Source: an uncultured Lachnospiraceae bacterium | Lineage (GTDB): Bacteria; Bacillota; Clostridia; Lachnospirales; Lachnospiraceae | Direction of reading: 5' to 3' | DNA: 64,000 bases | Assembly (NCBI GenBank): GCA_946182825.1 | Contig: CAMGZH010000010.1 | Coordinates: 1 to 64,000 of the forward strand | Part shown: piece after piece, positions 26,477 to 34,958 of the stretch | Numbering within the stretch: the first letter of the stretch is position 1 | Layout: each line of letters begins with the position of its first letter | Program-made: the position numbers and the translations under genes | Notes under the pieces: model-generated | The model's database searches: none | What the model saw: only the letters and a program-made list of their open reading frames with translations | What the model was told of the DNA's origin: nothing

Positions 26477-27559
26477 TTAGATGTAGTACTCCATGCTTCT
26501 GGCATTCTCCGGCAGATCACAGCTTGCCCGATCCACCAGACGGCACTCCACCTCAAGCTTGACGGAACCGGAATGACCGCCCTGGATCCTGTCCAGCAGA
26601 AGCGACAGGGCAAATTTGCTCATCTCATCCTTGGGAATATGGATCGTGGTCAACATGGGCTGCGTGAACTGCGCTTCTTCAATATCATCACTTCCGATGA
26701 TGGAAGGTGTATAGTATCGCTTCTTATACTTGTTCAGGCACTTGAGCATGCCAATGGCAAGCATATCATTGGCACAGTAGATCGCGGTGGGACGATCCCT
26801 GTCATCCCGCTTCAGAAAGCATTCCATGACCTCAAATCCCTCTGCCTCACTGTGGGCTGCCTCCACAATATAATTGATATCCGGCTGAATGTTATATTTA
26901 AAAAGGGTGTTACGGAAGCCCTCATACCGGGATTCATTATGACAGTCTCCCACATAACCGATGGAACGATGTCCCAGTCGTACCAGATGCTCCACCGCTA
27001 TGGATGCGATCTTCTCTCCATCACAGTTGACCTCATCCGTAATGTAGTTGGTGGAGTTACGATTGACGGACACCACATTCTTATAGACCCGCTTCAGGGT
27101 CTCAAGAACCTTCACATTACATTTGCCGATGACGATCAATCCGTTGGCTTCCTTCTTATCTGTGACAAGCATCTTCTCCACCAGTTCCTCCACATTGTTA
27201 CGCATGCACTGCTGGTCATCTGAAAAGATGGGCTGTCGATAGATAGAGGATAGAATACAGTTCTGACGATGAATCTCACTCTCCATACGAAGCATAAGTT
27301 CGTTCACAAAGCTGTCCCTCTCTCCCTCTGCACTTCTTGTTACCAGCAGGTCAATATAGTAGATCTTGCGACTGGTGGATACGATCCCCTTCTTTAAATT
27401 CTTCGCAGCCTCATTCGGAATATAGTTCTCTTCCCGGGCAACCGCCCAGATCTTCTGACGCAGCTCCTCGGAAGAACATCGATAGGTCGGGTTGTTCAGC
27501 ACACGAGACACAGTTGCCATTGATACTCCTGTCTTAGCTGCTATTTCCTTTAATGACAT
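26477..27559 (-). CDS. LacI-family regulator in the sulfate locus
   Basis: A 360-residue LacI/GalR regulator. The helix-turn-helix is MSLKEIAAKTGVSMATVSRV, with the recognition helix SMATVSRV also found in CcpA. A hinge and an effector domain with AIYCANDMLAIGMLKCLNKY follow. It lies 83 bases after cysA with no strong terminator between, so it is probably co-transcribed with the sulfate importer. LacI proteins usually control sugar genes; here CRE-like sites occur before sbp, the nitrogenase-like run and weakly aprA. A role in sulfur control is inference. Confidence 0.85.
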   Translation of the reverse strand: MSLKEIAAKTGVSMATVSRVLNNPTYRCSSEELRQKIWAVAREENYIPNEAAKNLKKGIVSTSRKIYYIDLLVTRSAEGERDSFVNELMLRMESEIHRQNCILSSIYRQPIFSDDQQCMRNNVEELVEKMLVTDKKEANGLIVIGKCNVKVLETLKRVYKNVVSVNRNSTNYITDEVNCDGEKIASIAVEHLVRLGHRSIGYVGDCHNESRYEGFRNTLFKYNIQPDINYIVEAAHSEAEGFEVMECFLKRDDRDRPTAIYCANDMLAIGMLKCLNKYKKRYYTPSIIGSDDIEEAQFTQPMLTTIHIPKDEMSKFALSLLLDRIQGGHSGSVKLEVECRLVDRASCDLPENARSMEYYI

Positions 27560-27642
27560 GATCTCAACTCCCTTCCTAATTCATATTATTCCTGTAGGTT
27601 TATATGATAATAGCACGTTAATGCGCTAAATTCAAGCGTGTT

Positions 27643-28710
27643 TTACGCGATTGCCTCATAGTCCCGCAGATTTGCATTGTTCAAAAGAACAATGTCTTCA
27701 TGATCAAATGCGTACAGGCGATAAACCACAGCCAGCATCTGGTCTCCCACAGAAACCGGTCTGCGCTCAAGGGCCCGGCTTACGGTAAGCTTGATACCCT
27801 TAACATCCACAAGCAGTTCCAAATGGTCTCCCCGGAAGGAAATCTTCTCAACGGTGGCCCGATCTGCTACCGGTACCAGCTCCTTAAAGGTCGGATTATC
27901 CGCACGAAAGACCTCTACAAACTCCGGTCGCACGATGGCACCCTTGTATAAATTCTTCTGTTCCTCATAACCGCGAAGCTTATAAAAATCATTGATTGGA
28001 AGGGACTGTCCCACAAACTCCGCAACGAAAGCGGTCTGCGGTCCACCATAGATATCACTCGGGGTTCCGGTCTGCTCCACACGGCCGCGGTTCACAACCA
28101 CGATCTGGTCTGCAACCTCCACTGCCTCGTCCTGATCATGTGTCACAAAAATACTTGTGATTCCAAGACGATAGATCATGTCGCGAAGCCAGCTTCGAAG
28201 ATCCTGTCGTACCTTTGCATCCACAGCGGCAAAAGGCTCATCCAAAAGCAGAAGGGACGGATTGGGAGCGATGGCTCTTGCAAATGCCACCCTCTGCCTC
28301 TGTCCACCGGAGATCTGGTTCGGATAACGGTTTTCAATGCCCTCCAGGTTGGTAAGCTTTAAAAGTTCCTTCACCCTGCTTCGGATCTGATCCTCCGGCA
28401 CCTTTTTCACACGAAGGCCAAAGGCAATGTTGTCAAAGACGGTCATATACCGGAACAGTGCATAGCTTTGGAACATGAAACCAATGCCGCGCTCCGACGG
28501 AGCCAGTCCGTCCACTCTCTTTCCGTCAATAAAGATGCTTCCGGAGGTAGGATTTTCAAGACCTGCGATCATTCTAAGAATGGTCGTCTTGCCACTTCCG
28601 GAGGGACCAAGGAGAGCCACCAGCTTACCTTTTTCAATGGATAAGTTCACATCCTTTGAAGCATAGAAATCTCCGTATTTTTTATTGATATCCTTCAGCT
28701 CAACGTACAT
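27643..28710 (-). CDS. cysA: CysA sulfate ABC ATPase
   Basis: A 355-residue ATPase. Walker A is GPSGSGKTT, signature ISGGQRQRVAFARAI, Walker B LLLLDEPFAAVD and H-loop VTHDQDEA. A C-terminal TOBE-like domain covers about 250-355. It powers sulfate (or thiosulfate) import with CysT and CysW. The start at 28710 is placed after AGCAGGTG; an in-frame GTG six bases upstream is possible. It overlaps nothing and sits 19 bases after cysW. Confidence 0.94.
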   Translation of the reverse strand: MYVELKDINKKYGDFYASKDVNLSIEKGKLVALLGPSGSGKTTILRMIAGLENPTSGSIFIDGKRVDGLAPSERGIGFMFQSYALFRYMTVFDNIAFGLRVKKVPEDQIRSRVKELLKLTNLEGIENRYPNQISGGQRQRVAFARAIAPNPSLLLLDEPFAAVDAKVRQDLRSWLRDMIYRLGITSIFVTHDQDEAVEVADQIVVVNRGRVEQTGTPSDIYGGPQTAFVAEFVGQSLPINDFYKLRGYEEQKNLYKGAIVRPEFVEVFRADNPTFKELVPVADRATVEKISFRGDHLELLVDVKGIKLTVSRALERRPVSVGDQMLAVVYRLYAFDHEDIVLLNNANLRDYEAIA

Positions 28711-28729
28711 AAACACCTGCTTTCTGCCG

Positions 28730-29599
28730 CTATCTCGACTCGTTACTAGACTTTTTCTCCCGATATTCGAAAATATTACGAAGTACCAATACTACAATGG
28801 CAAGTATCACCAGAATGGATGACACCGAAAATGCCGATACAATGGAATCTGAATCCCCTGACAGATACAGCGCATCGATCTCAAGAGGCAGGGTAAAGGT
28901 CTTTCCTCTTGTTTTGGATAATGCGCTTACAGCTCCAAATTCCCCAAGGGCTCTGGCTGCACACAGAATCATTCCATAGATCAGGGCCCATTTCATCTTT
29001 GGGAATGTGATCTTACGAAAAATGGTAAAACCACCGGCTCCCATCAGCGCTGCCGCTTCCTCTTCATCACAGCCCTCGGAATTGAGCACCGGAATGATCT
29101 CCCTCGATATGAAGGGGAAGGTAACAAAGATCGTTGCCAGAAGAACACCCGGCAATGCAAACACGATCTGAAGATCGGTATGGAAGGTTGCATTGATCCA
29201 GTTGATCACCGGCGCTGCCCATCCCATACGACCGAAGGTCATGATATAGGAAAGTCCCGCAATGACCGGTGATATAGAAAAGGGAATGTCGATCAGGGTC
29301 GCCAGTACATGTTTTCCCTTGAAGGAAAATCTTGTCAGTGCCCAGGATGCCATAATTCCAAAGAACGTATTTACAACCACTGCCACCAGCGTAGCCAGCA
29401 GGGTAATAACAAGTGCGCTGACCACATATTCCGTAGTCAGGGAATGAACATAAAAGGAAAAGCCCTTGCTCAGTGCATTTGTAACAACAGAGACCATAGG
29501 AAGGATCAGCATGATGCCCACAAACAGTACACTGATGGTGATCAAAACTCCTTTTACAAGGTTATGACCTTTTTGTTTGGTTTGTTCTGTATAATCCAC
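28730..29599 (-). CDS. cysW: CysW sulfate ABC permease
   Basis: A 289-residue permease with six hydrophobic segments. The coupling loop has DEEEAAALMGAGGFTIFRKI, and GAVSALSKTRGKTFTLPLEID is typical of CysW. It pairs with CysT to form the sulfate channel. It uses a GTG start 13 bases after a fully matched GGAGGGGG. Its charged tail (EYREKKSSNESR) is cytoplasmic. Confidence 0.94.
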   Translation of the reverse strand: MDYTEQTKQKGHNLVKGVLITISVLFVGIMLILPMVSVVTNALSKGFSFYVHSLTTEYVVSALVITLLATLVAVVVNTFFGIMASWALTRFSFKGKHVLATLIDIPFSISPVIAGLSYIMTFGRMGWAAPVINWINATFHTDLQIVFALPGVLLATIFVTFPFISREIIPVLNSEGCDEEEAAALMGAGGFTIFRKITFPKMKWALIYGMILCAARALGEFGAVSALSKTRGKTFTLPLEIDALYLSGDSDSIVSAFSVSSILVILAIVVLVLRNIFEYREKKSSNESR

Positions 29600-29612
29600 G
29601 ACGGCCCCCTCC

Positions 29613-30479
29613 TTACAGATAATTGGTTCGTTTAGACTGTCTGATCTGAATCACATTGATAAGAAATAAAATGCTAAAGGAAATGATCAGAAGTACCAGC
29701 GCAATGGCTGTGGCACTGGCATAGTCCATATAGTTCAGCTTCTGCATGATCACATAGGAGATCACCTGGGTATGGTCCTTGGCACTGTTACCGGAAATGT
29801 AGATAACACTTCCGTATTCTCCGATGCCTCTTGCGAAGGCCAGAGCAAAACCGGTCAGCAGAGCCGGTCGAAGCTCGGACAGGATGATCTTAAAAAATGT
29901 GATCCTGGGGTTTGCTCCAAGGGCATAGGCCGCCTCTTCCAGCTGAGGGTCAAGATTTTCAAGAACCGGCTGGATCGCACGAACGACAAAGGGAATTCCA
30001 ATAAAGATCAATGCAATGGTAAGACCGATATGGGTATAGGAGATCTTCACTCCGATCCGACTGAAGATACGTCCCATCCAACCTGTGTCGGAATAAAGCT
30101 TGGAAAGGGTAATACCTGCAACTGCTGTCGGCAGGCAGAACGGAAGCTCCACCACCCCGTCCAGGATCCGCTTTCCCGGGAAATCATACCGAACCAGAAC
30201 CCATGCCAGAACCGTTCCAAAGATACAGTTGATCAGCGCTGCGATAAATGCACAGGAGATACTGGTTCCAAAGGCAAACAATACCGCCCGGTTCGTTATA
30301 AGTGTTACGAATTTGTCCGGTGAAAGCTGAAAAGAATACAGAAGCACCGATGCCAGCGGAATCAGGATCAGAACCGATAACATCACGATCGTGATCCCAA
30401 GGGATAGGCCAAAACCGGGGATTACCCGGTCTGACCGTTTTACTTTTATTTTTCCATTCCTACTTGCTATAGATCTCAT
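29613..30479 (-). CDS. cysT: CysT (CysU) sulfate ABC permease
   Basis: A 288-residue permease with six hydrophobic segments. The coupling loop reads DPQLEEAAYALGANPRITFFKI, and FARGIGEYGSVIYISGN is a CysT signature. I chose ATG 30479, which follows GGTGG at normal spacing and overlaps the sbp end by 20 bases. A 20-residue longer frame runs further into sbp without a site. It partners CysW. Confidence 0.93.
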   Translation of the reverse strand: MRSIASRNGKIKVKRSDRVIPGFGLSLGITIVMLSVLILIPLASVLLYSFQLSPDKFVTLITNRAVLFAFGTSISCAFIAALINCIFGTVLAWVLVRYDFPGKRILDGVVELPFCLPTAVAGITLSKLYSDTGWMGRIFSRIGVKISYTHIGLTIALIFIGIPFVVRAIQPVLENLDPQLEEAAYALGANPRITFFKIILSELRPALLTGFALAFARGIGEYGSVIYISGNSAKDHTQVISYVIMQKLNYMDYASATAIALVLLIISFSILFLINVIQIRQSKRTNYL

Positions 30480-31500
30480 CAAAAATACCACCATCCTGGA
30501 AGAACTTCTCATATGCGCTGTCCCAGCCGCCGAAATCATCGATGGTGCAGAGGTTTACATTCAGATCAAACTTGTCTGCATACTTCTTTAAGATCGTCTG
30601 GTTCGATGGACGGTATCCATACTCACCGATCAGCTCCTGGGCCTTGTCTGTGTAAAGGTACTCCAAATAATCCTTTGCTACCTTCTGGGTTCCATTCTTA
30701 TCTGCATTTGCATCTACGATCGCTACGCTTGGCTGAGCGAGGATGCTGACACTTGGTGTAACCAGTTCGTAATCCTCCGGATACTCCTTTAAGGTTGCAA
30801 GTGCCTCATTCTCCCATGCGATCAGCACATCACCCTGTCCGTTTTCAACGAAGGTGGTCGTCGCTCCTCTTGCTCCGGAATCCATTACAGAAACGTTGCT
30901 GTAAAGAGCATGCTCGAATTCCTTGATCTTGCTTTCATCTCCACCGAATTTCTTGTCTGCATAGTTCCATGCCGCAAGGAAGTTCCAGCAAGCTCCGCCT
31001 GAGCTCTTAGGATCCGGTGTGATCACATCCACGCCCTTCTTGGTAAGATCATCCCAGTCCTTGATCTTCTTTGGATTGCCCTTACGAACCAGGAATACAA
31101 TGGTAGAAGTATAAGGAGAAGAATCAAGATCAAACTCCTTTAACCAGTCCTTATTGATAAGACCAGCCTGCTCAACCAGGGTAATGTCATGGGCCAATGC
31201 CAGGGTCACAACGTCTGCATCCGCACCTTCTACCACACTTCTGGCCTGTCCGCCGGAACCGCCGTGGCTCATTACCACATCCACATCCTTCCCTGTCTTA
31301 CCCTTGTAATACTTTGTAAATTCCTTATTGTACGCTGCATACAATTCTCTGGTCGGATCATAGGACACATTTGTGATCGTGATCTTTCCATCCTTTTTTG
31401 TATTGCCGGAAGCCTTGCTTCCACATCCTACAGCAGAAAGTGCAACTGCCGCTGTCACCGCTACTGTTAAAAGTCGTCTCCATGCTCGATTGTTTCTCAT
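30460..31500 (-). CDS. sbp: Sulfate/thiosulfate-binding lipoprotein
   Basis: A 346-residue sulfate-binding protein. The signal peptide ends ALSAVGC, so Cys26 is lipidated. The family motifs SYDPTRELYAAYN, SHGGSGGQARSV (anion-binding loop) and PKSSGGACWNFLAAW are intact. It captures sulfate outside the membrane for CysTWA. It is the first gene of sbp-cysT-cysW-cysA-lacI, with a 300-base regulatory region upstream. Confidence 0.95.
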   Translation of the reverse strand: MRNNRAWRRLLTVAVTAAVALSAVGCGSKASGNTKKDGKITITNVSYDPTRELYAAYNKEFTKYYKGKTGKDVDVVMSHGGSGGQARSVVEGADADVVTLALAHDITLVEQAGLINKDWLKEFDLDSSPYTSTIVFLVRKGNPKKIKDWDDLTKKGVDVITPDPKSSGGACWNFLAAWNYADKKFGGDESKIKEFEHALYSNVSVMDSGARGATTTFVENGQGDVLIAWENEALATLKEYPEDYELVTPSVSILAQPSVAIVDANADKNGTQKVAKDYLEYLYTDKAQELIGEYGYRPSNQTILKKYADKFDLNVNLCTIDDFGGWDSAYEKFFQDGGIFDEIYSK

Positions 31501-31637
31501 AACCTTCTCCTCTCCCGCACATATCTTTTTTCTTTTCCAGATTTCTTTTTCTTTCCAACAGTTGTTGCCGCTTCCGGATTGGCTTTGTTGTTATGGATAC
31601 TATACGCAAGTTCCTTTCTCCCTTCAAAGCAAAAAAC

Positions 31638-31755
31638 TGCAAACGTTTACAGTTTAATACCCACTTACATACTATATTGGTATGTTTAAATGCAAAAAAC
31701 AAGGATTTTTTCATCCGGGCACCCGTTTTTCAGCCTTATTACGCAAACGTTTACA
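31638..31755. promoter_or_regulatory. sbp control region: two CRE/LacI-type sites and a CymR-like box
   Basis: TGCAAACGTTTACA (31638-31651) matches the CRE consensus TGWAANCGNTNWCA. A second, near-identical copy CGCAAACGTTTACA lies at 31742-31755. Between them CATACTATATTGGTATG (31668-31684) matches the CymR-like boxes and overlaps a likely -10 for sbp (TATAGT on the minus strand). The rest of 31501-31807 shows no gene. Confidence 0.6.
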
Positions 31756-31768
31756 GCTTGTAATATAA

Positions 31769-31800
31769 GGAAAAACCCGACCAATTCAATGGCCGGGCTC
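31769..31800 (-). terminator. Terminator of the nitrogenase-like / sulfur run
   Basis: On the minus strand CCCGGCCA and TGGTCGGG arms followed by TTTTT, eight bases after the last gene of the long run. Confidence 0.8.
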
Positions 31801-31807
31801 TATTATT

Positions 31808-32518
31808 TCAATCTTTCCTTATTCTATTTTCTGTGAAAACCTTTGCAGGGAGCAATCGTCCCTCTTTCATTTCATACAGCCGATCCCCAAACGGAAAGGT
31901 CTCCGGCTGGTGACTGACCGCCAGAACCGCGATTCCCTTTTGAGAGATCCTCCGAAACTTCTCCATTACGGTAAGGGTCGTAACCGGATCCAGGCTTCCC
32001 GTCGGCTCATCCGCTATGATCAGATCCGGATCCAGCGCCAGGGAACGAATGATCAGCCCTCGTCTGATCTCGCCTCCGGAGAGCTCCTTGGGATAGGCTC
32101 CCTTCCTGTCGGAAAGCCCAAACTCCTCCAGCAGCCGCTCCAGCCGCTCGTCCAGTTCTTCCACCGTCAGGTCACCGCCCTTTCCAAGGAAAAAAGGAAG
32201 GCGAAGATTATCCCACAGCGTCAGAGTGGACAAAAGCGTATCATTTTGTGGAATGTAGCTGATCCGATGATTCCGGATCTCGGAAAGCTGCCTGTCATCC
32301 ATCTTTTTCAGGTCGTTTCCTTCAAAGAAAACACTTCCGCCGCTGGGGGTAAGAATTCCCGACAAAAGATTTAACAGTGTCGTCTTTCCGCTTCCCGATG
32401 TACCTTTCACAATAACAAACTCCCCACTGTCCATCGTAAAATTCACCTGATCTACGACCCGATGGGATACGCCTTCTCTTTCATAACTTTTCACAAGATT
32501 CTTTGTCTTAATGAGCAT
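31808..32518 (-). CDS. ABC ATPase, LolD/MacB type
   Basis: A 236-residue ATPase. Walker A is GTSGSGKTT, signature LSGGEIRRGLIIRSL, Walker B LIIADEPTGSLD and H-loop VSHQPE. The sequence class (LolD/MacB/FtsE) works with FtsX-type permeases that act mechanically on extracytoplasmic lipids, peptides or ions rather than importing nutrients. It pairs with the permease encoded 25 bases upstream. It follows GGAGGAAGAGG. Its role in the sulfur run is unknown. Confidence 0.9.
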   Translation of the reverse strand: MLIKTKNLVKSYEREGVSHRVVDQVNFTMDSGEFVIVKGTSGSGKTTLLNLLSGILTPSGGSVFFEGNDLKKMDDRQLSEIRNHRISYIPQNDTLLSTLTLWDNLRLPFFLGKGGDLTVEELDERLERLLEEFGLSDRKGAYPKELSGGEIRRGLIIRSLALDPDLIIADEPTGSLDPVTTLTVMEKFRRISQKGIAVLAVSHQPETFPFGDRLYEMKEGRLLPAKVFTENRIRKD

Positions 32519-32543
32519 CGCCTCTTCCTCCTTTCCGTCAACA

Positions 32544-33779
32544 TTATTCTCCTTCTCTCAATGTAAAATAGGTTTCTGCTCTCCCCAGTGTTCTTGTTGC
32601 GATATCCGCTGCTGCCGCTCCGAGAAGGATCGTGATCAGAAGTGCCACAAGGGCCACCCCTGCAACAAAAAGAACCGGTGGTGTGATCAGTGGAACCTTC
32701 AGGGCATCTGAGATCAGCACCCGGAAGGGAAACAGGATAACTGCCCCGGTGATGATTCCTCCCAATCCTCCGATCAGACTGATCAAAACCCCCTGGGTCC
32801 GGGTCAGACGCCGGATCCGACGGGTGGTGACCCCCACGATCCGAAGCACGGCAAACTCCTTTTTTCTCTCCCGAAAGGAGAAGGAAAAAATAAGAAACAA
32901 CATCAGGGATGACACGATCATCAGCACTCCTTCCAGAAACCGGATCACCTGATCGAAAAAGTCATACTGCGCCGATACGGTTCCGATCACCTTTTGCGTC
33001 CGTACAATGTCAATGTCCTCTCCCTCTGCCGTTGCCTTCTTGGCAATGGTTGTCTCGATCTTATCCAGACTGGTTCCCTCTTCTGCTTTGATCAGAACAG
33101 CGGACACCTTCCCCTTATCCTCCGGTGAAAGGAAGTGGAATCCCTTTTTCTTTGCATCCCGAAGGATCCGGTTCATGGTATCTCTTGTCATAAAAACAGA
33201 CTGGTCAAGCCCGGTGGCCGTCCGTGACAGCTTGCCTGCCACCGGATGCTCCTGCCCGTAGAATTTGATCCTGTGATCGGACTGCGGAATCACATCCGCT
33301 CCGATCAACACCTGTCCGTTCTTCGTCTTCTCCATTTCCTCCCGGTTCAGCCACGGCAGAACCGCAAAATCCGTTTCCGGATCAAAGGCGATCAGCTGTA
33401 CCCTTGTGGAACAGCAATCGGCTGATACCGAAGAAAAATAAAACTGGGACGTTGTTTTATCAACGCCCTTTGTGTTTTTTGCAACCTTCTCAAGCCCCCG
33501 GCTAAGATAGGAAAACTCCGGGTTACCGGTCAACAGGAGCTTTTCCGTCTTCTCCTGCTGTCCGGCCGGAACGATCATAAGATCCGCCCCCAGTCTCTCT
33601 TTCATACGACCGATGCCACTTCTCATGCTGCTTCCCAGCAGCGTTCCTGTAAAAACAGAGAAGGCCACCAGTGCAGCAAAGATTCCCAATAGCCAGCTCT
33701 GGAAAGGTTTTTGCTTTAGACTATGAAACGCATATCTGTCAATGTATTGCCTTACGCCTCTGTTTTGTTCCTTTTCCAT
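32544..33779 (-). CDS. FtsX-like ABC permease (MacB type)
   Basis: A 411-residue permease. TM1 lies near 24-48, a large extracytoplasmic domain about 50-280, and three clustered segments at about 285-390, the MacB/FtsX layout. It shares its transcript with the LolD-type ATPase and its start overlaps the DUF4418-like gene by 28 bases. The substrate is unknown. Similar permease/ATPase/small-membrane-protein sets occur with metal uptake systems in other bacteria, so a metal or thiol link is possible but unproven. Confidence 0.88.
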   Translation of the reverse strand: MEKEQNRGVRQYIDRYAFHSLKQKPFQSWLLGIFAALVAFSVFTGTLLGSSMRSGIGRMKERLGADLMIVPAGQQEKTEKLLLTGNPEFSYLSRGLEKVAKNTKGVDKTTSQFYFSSVSADCCSTRVQLIAFDPETDFAVLPWLNREEMEKTKNGQVLIGADVIPQSDHRIKFYGQEHPVAGKLSRTATGLDQSVFMTRDTMNRILRDAKKKGFHFLSPEDKGKVSAVLIKAEEGTSLDKIETTIAKKATAEGEDIDIVRTQKVIGTVSAQYDFFDQVIRFLEGVLMIVSSLMLFLIFSFSFRERKKEFAVLRIVGVTTRRIRRLTRTQGVLISLIGGLGGIITGAVILFPFRVLISDALKVPLITPPVLFVAGVALVALLITILLGAAAADIATRTLGRAETYFTLREGE

Positions 33780-34153
33780 ACTATGCTAAAGCCTCCATAT
33801 ATAACGGTCAGAGCCCCTGTAATGATCAGTGCCGGTCTTGTGGCTGCATGACAATGCATATGCGCTCCCGGGCAGACACCGATGAGTACCGTTGGAAGCA
33901 AAATCAGAAGGATCCCAAGAAGGATGGCTGCCACCGCCAGTCCATCGGCGAAGGCTCTTTCTTTTGCAAGGATCGTCAGAATTCCTACGATGATGATTCC
34001 GATGCCCACTGCAATGCTGACCCGTCCTGTCCAGTGACACTTCATAACCATATCCTTCATAGCCGGACATACATGAAAGACCGTTGCAACTCCAAGGGAT
34101 GCAATCAGTCCCAATACAATATAGACCAGTCCTTTAAGCAATCTTGTTTTCAT
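33752..34153 (-). CDS. DUF4418-like four-helix membrane protein
   Basis: A 133-residue membrane protein with four hydrophobic segments in two similar halves. Each half carries CP followed by the motif M-x-C-H-x3-R: Cys29-Pro with MKCHWTGR (37-44), and Cys94-Pro with MHCHAATR (99-106). The repeated Cys/His pair near the membrane surface suggests metal or thiol binding. The family name is from memory. It precedes the FtsX/LolD pair and follows the SsuB-type ATPase gene. Confidence 0.75.
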   Translation of the reverse strand: MKTRLLKGLVYIVLGLIASLGVATVFHVCPAMKDMVMKCHWTGRVSIAVGIGIIIVGILTILAKERAFADGLAVAAILLGILLILLPTVLIGVCPGAHMHCHAATRPALIITGALTVIYGGFSIVWKRNKTEA

Positions 34154-34175
34154 ATTCTCTCCTCTTCCTGTCTTT

Positions 34176-34958
34176 CTAAATGTTGTATTCCGGCTGCGGA
34201 TCCGCGCTGGCCAGATTAAATTTTTCCAGCAGTTTTCGTCTTAGCATCAAGAACTCCGTGCCGCCTCGCTGGCGCGGCCGCGGAATCTCTACATCTATGA
34301 TCTGGGCGATTTTTCCCGGACGGGGCGTCATAATAACAATCCGATCCGATAAATAGATTGCCTCGTCCACATCATGGGTCACCAGGATCATGGTGGTGTT
34401 CTTCTTTTTTTGCAGTTCCAGCAACTGATCCTGCAGGTTGGCTCTTGTAAAAGAATCCAACGCTCCCATGGGCTCATCCAAAAGCAGAATCTCCGGGTCG
34501 TTGACCAGAGCTCTTGCAATGGCAACTCTCTGCGCCATGCCGCCGCTGATCTGATGGGGATATGCCTTTTCAAAACCGCTAAGACCTGTCATATCAATGT
34601 ATTCCTGTATTCTATGGCGGTTCTTACGGTAGACGTGTCTTGCCTTTAAACCGGCTGCGATGTTGTCCTCCACCGTCAGCCAGTTAAAAAGCGCGCCCTG
34701 CTGAAATACGTAACCCCGCCGTGGATCGGTTCCCCGAATCTCTTCTCCGTCCAGAAAAATCTCGCCGCTCTGCGGCTGGTCGAGACCGGCGATCAAACGC
34801 AGGGTGGTGGTTTTTCCACATCCTGACGATCCGATCAGAGAAATGAATTCTCCTCGTCTGACCTTTAAATTCACATCGGACAGAGCCTGAACCCGGGTAT
34901 CGCCATCTTCATAGACCCGATCCACATGGTTGATCTGTAATATCGTCTCTTCCTTCAT
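34176..34958 (-). CDS. ABC ATPase, SsuB/TauB type
   Basis: A 260-residue ATPase. Walker A is GSSGCGKTT, signature ISGGMAQRVAIARAL, Walker B ILLLDEPMGALD and H-loop VTHDVDEA. It belongs to the nitrate/sulfonate/taurine class and works with the permease and binding lipoprotein just upstream. The start at 34958 overlaps the permease stop as ATGA, which decides against the ten-residue longer frame. In this setting the substrate is more likely an organosulfur compound than nitrate. Confidence 0.9.
   Translation of the reverse strand: MKEETILQINHVDRVYEDGDTRVQALSDVNLKVRRGEFISLIGSSGCGKTTTLRLIAGLDQPQSGEIFLDGEEIRGTDPRRGYVFQQGALFNWLTVEDNIAAGLKARHVYRKNRHRIQEYIDMTGLSGFEKAYPHQISGGMAQRVAIARALVNDPEILLLDEPMGALDSFTRANLQDQLLELQKKKNTTMILVTHDVDEAIYLSDRIVIMTPRPGKIAQIIDVEIPRPRQRGGTEFLMLRRKLLEKFNLASADPQPEYNI

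Noticed and set aside
29772..30323. Plus-strand frame of 183 codons opposite cysT
   Set aside because: Antisense shadow rich in Asn, Gly, Lys and Cys with no recognisable domain.
33671..34219. Plus-strand frame of 182 codons opposite the DUF4418-like gene
   Set aside because: Antisense shadow with unusual Cys/Ser/Asp composition and no start site.
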